This document shows positions 22,928 to 24,824 of a stretch of DNA of 24,824 nucleotides, piece after piece. Within the stretch, counting starts at the first letter, position 1. Each line of letters begins with the position of its first letter. The translations under genes and the position numbers were made by a program. The DNA is from a virus, in IMG/VR virus record IMGVR_UViG_3300048433_000171, positions 1 to 24,824 of that record; one strand, written 5' to 3'. The notes under the pieces were generated by a model that ran no database searches, had not been told where the DNA came from, and saw nothing but the letters and a program-made list of their open reading frames with translations.

Positions 22928-23764
22928 ATGGCTTACATAGGCAATCAACAAACTGAAGGGTTTTCTAAGATACCCCCAAAGCAGGATTTAACAGGGGCTA
23001 CAGGTTCTAGCCTAACTCTGTCCCATGCTGTATCTAGTCCAGAAAGCATAGACCTTTTTATTAACCACGTGCGTCAGGAACCTACTGAGTCGTATACCAC
23101 AGATGGTACTACAGTTAATCTAGTAGGATATAGCGTAGCAGCCACAGATGACATTTACGTTGTCTATAACTCACTGGCACAGCAGACCAGCACACATCCA
23201 AGCAATCAAGCACTGCAAGCTACCACTGGTGCGTTTAGTGGTAACGTAGACGTAGGTGGTTCACTGCTGGTGGATACTATCAAAGAGGGGACTGGCACTA
23301 ACACTGCGATGACTATTGATAGCAGTGGTCGTGTAGGGTTTTCAAATCCAATCCTTGTGCAAGCGTATAAGACAACTACACAAACATCTGCTGGCATAAT
23401 GATTTGGAACAATGAAGTCATCGACACCGCCAATGCCTATGACCACACTACTGGTCAATTTACTTGTCCGAAAGCAGGGTATTATGAGGTTTCGTTCAAT
23501 TATGTTGCCAGAAGTGTGAGTTCTGGACACCGAACAAATGTGCGAAAAAATGGTGTTAAGCAGAGCATTGATTCAAGCAACGCTAATGCTTCTCTAGTTT
23601 GGTCAACATTTCCTTCTGGCAGTGAAATAAATATAGCGGCATCAACGATTGTTGACTGTGTCGCAAATGATTTATTGGATGTCCATCTTACCACTATTGC
23701 TGCTGGGGATATTTATGGAAGCACTAACGCACATAACAATATGACTATAAAGTTCCTGGGGTAA
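22928..23764 (+). CDS. fibre/adhesin protein with C1q-like C-terminal domain
   Basis: AAGGGG (22915-22920), overlapping the previous stop, lies seven bases upstream. The 278-residue product is modular. MAYIGNQQTEGFSKIPPKQD starts an N-terminal fibre module whose core is IDLFINHVRQEPTESYTTDG followed by DDIYVVYNSL. A short linker follows, with DSSGRVGF. From about residue 140 there is a C1q/TNF-like jelly roll, recognised by FTCPKAGYYEVSFNYVARS, an R-K-N-G turn (NVRKNGVKQS) and the final NNMTIKFLG strand. C1q-like tips form trimers and bind surface ligands, so this is a likely receptor-binding adhesin. Confidence 0.7.
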   Translation: MAYIGNQQTEGFSKIPPKQDLTGATGSSLTLSHAVSSPESIDLFINHVRQEPTESYTTDGTTVNLVGYSVAATDDIYVVYNSLAQQTSTHPSNQALQATTGAFSGNVDVGGSLLVDTIKEGTGTNTAMTIDSSGRVGFSNPILVQAYKTTTQTSAGIMIWNNEVIDTANAYDHTTGQFTCPKAGYYEVSFNYVARSVSSGHRTNVRKNGVKQSIDSSNANASLVWSTFPSGSEINIAASTIVDCVANDLLDVHLTTIAAGDIYGSTNAHNNMTIKFLG

Positions 23765-23770
23765 TTAGAC

Positions 23771-24313
23771 ATGGCACTTTCTAAAATTATAAATGGTGGT
23801 GTAAGCGGGTTATCAATTGCTAGTAATGGTCGTGTGACTATGACAAACACTGTCGAGATAGACGCTTGGCGGCTGACATCTAACTTTACTACAGACCTCG
23901 CAACTATTAGTGGTTGGGAAAGAACTGACGATTCTACTTTTGCATATGCTGGGACAGGTATGAGTGAAAGCAGTGGAGTTTTTACATTTCCAAAAACTGG
24001 TTTGTATAAAGTAACGCCTCAAGTAGAAATCATCACCTCTAATAGCGACACGGTTGTAACTGTTGATGCAGATGTGTCGTCAGACAGCGGTTCTAATTAT
24101 GACCGAAGGGGTTATTTCAATGTCAGAGGCACCGCTAGTGACCCCAATGGTGGTGGTGCAATGACCCGTAGTATTTTAGTCAATGTCACAAACGCATCAA
24201 CATTTAGATTTAGACTTCAAACTGCCAGTTTGGGGTCTGGGAGTAACATCGCAGGTAACACGGACTACGACAGAACATCACTTATGTTTGAACTCATCAC
24301 GGATAGTCAGTAG
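23771..24313 (+). CDS. second C1q-like fibre/adhesin protein
   Basis: The 180-residue product starts MALSKIINGGVSGLSIASNG, a short N-terminal linker of the kind used by phage adhesins to dock on a fibre, with SNGRVTM matching the linker of the preceding protein. From about residue 45 it is a C1q/TNF-like domain: FTFPKTGLYKVTPQVEI, a RRGYFNVRGT strand, and the closing TSLMFELI strand. The ribosome site is weak (GGGG nine bases upstream). It is encoded six bases after the first C1q-like gene, suggesting duplication and divergence of the receptor-binding tip. Confidence 0.68.
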   Translation: MALSKIINGGVSGLSIASNGRVTMTNTVEIDAWRLTSNFTTDLATISGWERTDDSTFAYAGTGMSESSGVFTFPKTGLYKVTPQVEIITSNSDTVVTVDADVSSDSGSNYDRRGYFNVRGTASDPNGGGAMTRSILVNVTNASTFRFRLQTASLGSGSNIAGNTDYDRTSLMFELITDSQ

Positions 24314-24329
24314 GTTAAGGGAAATCATC

Positions 24330-24794
24330 ATGCCATACATTGGAAAAGCACCTGTAGGTGGTGGGTTTAATAAACTATCATTCCCTTCTGCCTCTGCTAC
24401 AGCAACCTACGCTTTGACGCTAGGTGGTGCAGCATACTTTCCAGAGACTGCAAATCATTTAATTGTATCTCTCAACGGTATTGTTCAAGCCCCTCAAGAT
24501 TCGTTCACGGTCAGCGGCAGTAACCTTGTATTTGCTGAGGCTCTAACCACTAGCGACACAATAGACTTTATTGTTGCTCTTGGGGATGTATTTGATGTGG
24601 GTTCTGTTAGCGATGGAACAATCACAGCTAGTAAAGTATCTAGCAATTTAATTCGTAATGGTATCCGTATCAACACAGGCACACTGTCAACAAACACAAC
24701 CATTGCTGCGTCAGAGCGTGGTGTTGTTGGTGGTAGTTTGACGGTTGATAATGGTGTCACACTTACAATAAATGGGGAGCTAACCATTGTCTAA
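24330..24794 (+). CDS. small fibre protein sharing the N-terminal adhesin module
   Basis: The ATG at 24330 is chosen because AAGGGA lies just upstream; the longer in-frame start at 24183 would sit inside the previous gene. The 154-residue product starts MPYIGKAPVGGGFNKLSFPS and carries HLIVSLNGIVQAPQDSFTVS then SDTIDFIVALGDVFD, the same module as residues 30-85 of the protein at 22928. After the module comes GTITASKVSSNLIRNG and a repetitive beta end (GGSLTVDNGVTLTINGELTI) that resembles a beta-helix cap. There is no C1q domain. A further gene overlaps its last eight bases. Confidence 0.7.
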   Translation: MPYIGKAPVGGGFNKLSFPSASATATYALTLGGAAYFPETANHLIVSLNGIVQAPQDSFTVSGSNLVFAEALTTSDTIDFIVALGDVFDVGSVSDGTITASKVSSNLIRNGIRINTGTLSTNTTIAASERGVVGGSLTVDNGVTLTINGELTIV

Positions 24795-24824
24795 ATTATA
24801 TGTAAATCAATTAGCCCCCAAAAC
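24787..24824 (+). CDS. start of another fibre gene, TTG start, cut by window end
   Basis: TTG at 24787 is seven bases after GGGGAG (24774-24779) and opens a frame whose first twelve residues, reading the TTG as Met, are MSKLYVNQLAPK. That is a common opening of phage tail fibre and adhesin proteins. It overlaps the previous stop by eight bases in the +1 frame, as other genes here do. Everything beyond residue 12 is outside the window. Confidence 0.5.
   Translation, partial: MSKLYVNQLAPK

Noticed and set aside
24183-24329. Longer N-terminus for the 24330 fibre protein
   Set aside because: The extra 49 residues read through the previous C1q-like gene in another frame, have no ribosome site and break the MPYIG start typical of this module.
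1-24824. CRISPR array, insertion sequence, integrase or att site
   Set aside because: No regularly spaced repeats, transposase motifs, integrase or tRNA-like attachment core were seen anywhere in the window.

Overview
The window is a piece of a tailed double-stranded DNA phage genome of podovirus type, or a closely related prophage. It holds the end of the early/middle gene region and almost the whole virion module: terminase, portal, scaffold, capsid, T7-like tail tube proteins, very large internal virion proteins and a set of tail fibres. Portal, scaffold, both tubular proteins and the first fibre follow T7 organisation. A small Bbp19-like gene and a gene for a polyvalent-type large protein recall the BPP-1-like podoviruses and many uncultured marine phages. 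I see no RNA polymerase, DNA polymerase, integrase, endolysin, tRNA or CRISPR array, so the genome continues on both sides. The host cannot be read from the sequence; an aquatic Gram-negative, perhaps alphaproteobacterial, is a guess from gene style.

Layout. 1-1538 (+): small, tightly overlapping middle genes, including a Zn-ribbon protein, a DUF6378-like and a DUF6362-like protein. 1533-2084 (-): the only leftward genes, three small overlapping ones including a 34-residue membrane peptide. They have a promoter, two operator-like palindromes and an intrinsic terminator buried inside the opposing gene. 2085-2300: divergent control region with a rightward promoter and a UUCG-loop hairpin in the leader. 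2301-4267: small and large terminase separated by a 266-base non-coding gap. 4277-9531: two unrecognised proteins, portal, Bbp19-like, scaffold, major capsid protein and probable decoration protein, closed by a strong terminator. 9583-17843: tail tubular A and B, internal virion proteins and a 990-residue protein with a polyvalent-protein domain, closed by a second terminator. 17923-24824: a 1089-residue internal virion protein, a T7-type fibre and four or five small modular fibre/adhesin genes, two of them C1q-like. The last one runs off the window.

How it works together. The terminase cuts and pumps DNA through the portal into a capsid built on the scaffold and stabilised by the decoration protein. 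Tubular proteins A and B close the portal. The large internal proteins probably leave the virion at infection and help DNA cross the envelope. The modular fibres recognise the host. Sampled base composition is close to half GC over most of the virion genes. It falls to about 30 percent in part of the 990-residue protein gene and to about 40 percent in a distal fibre gene, which suggests recently acquired modules.
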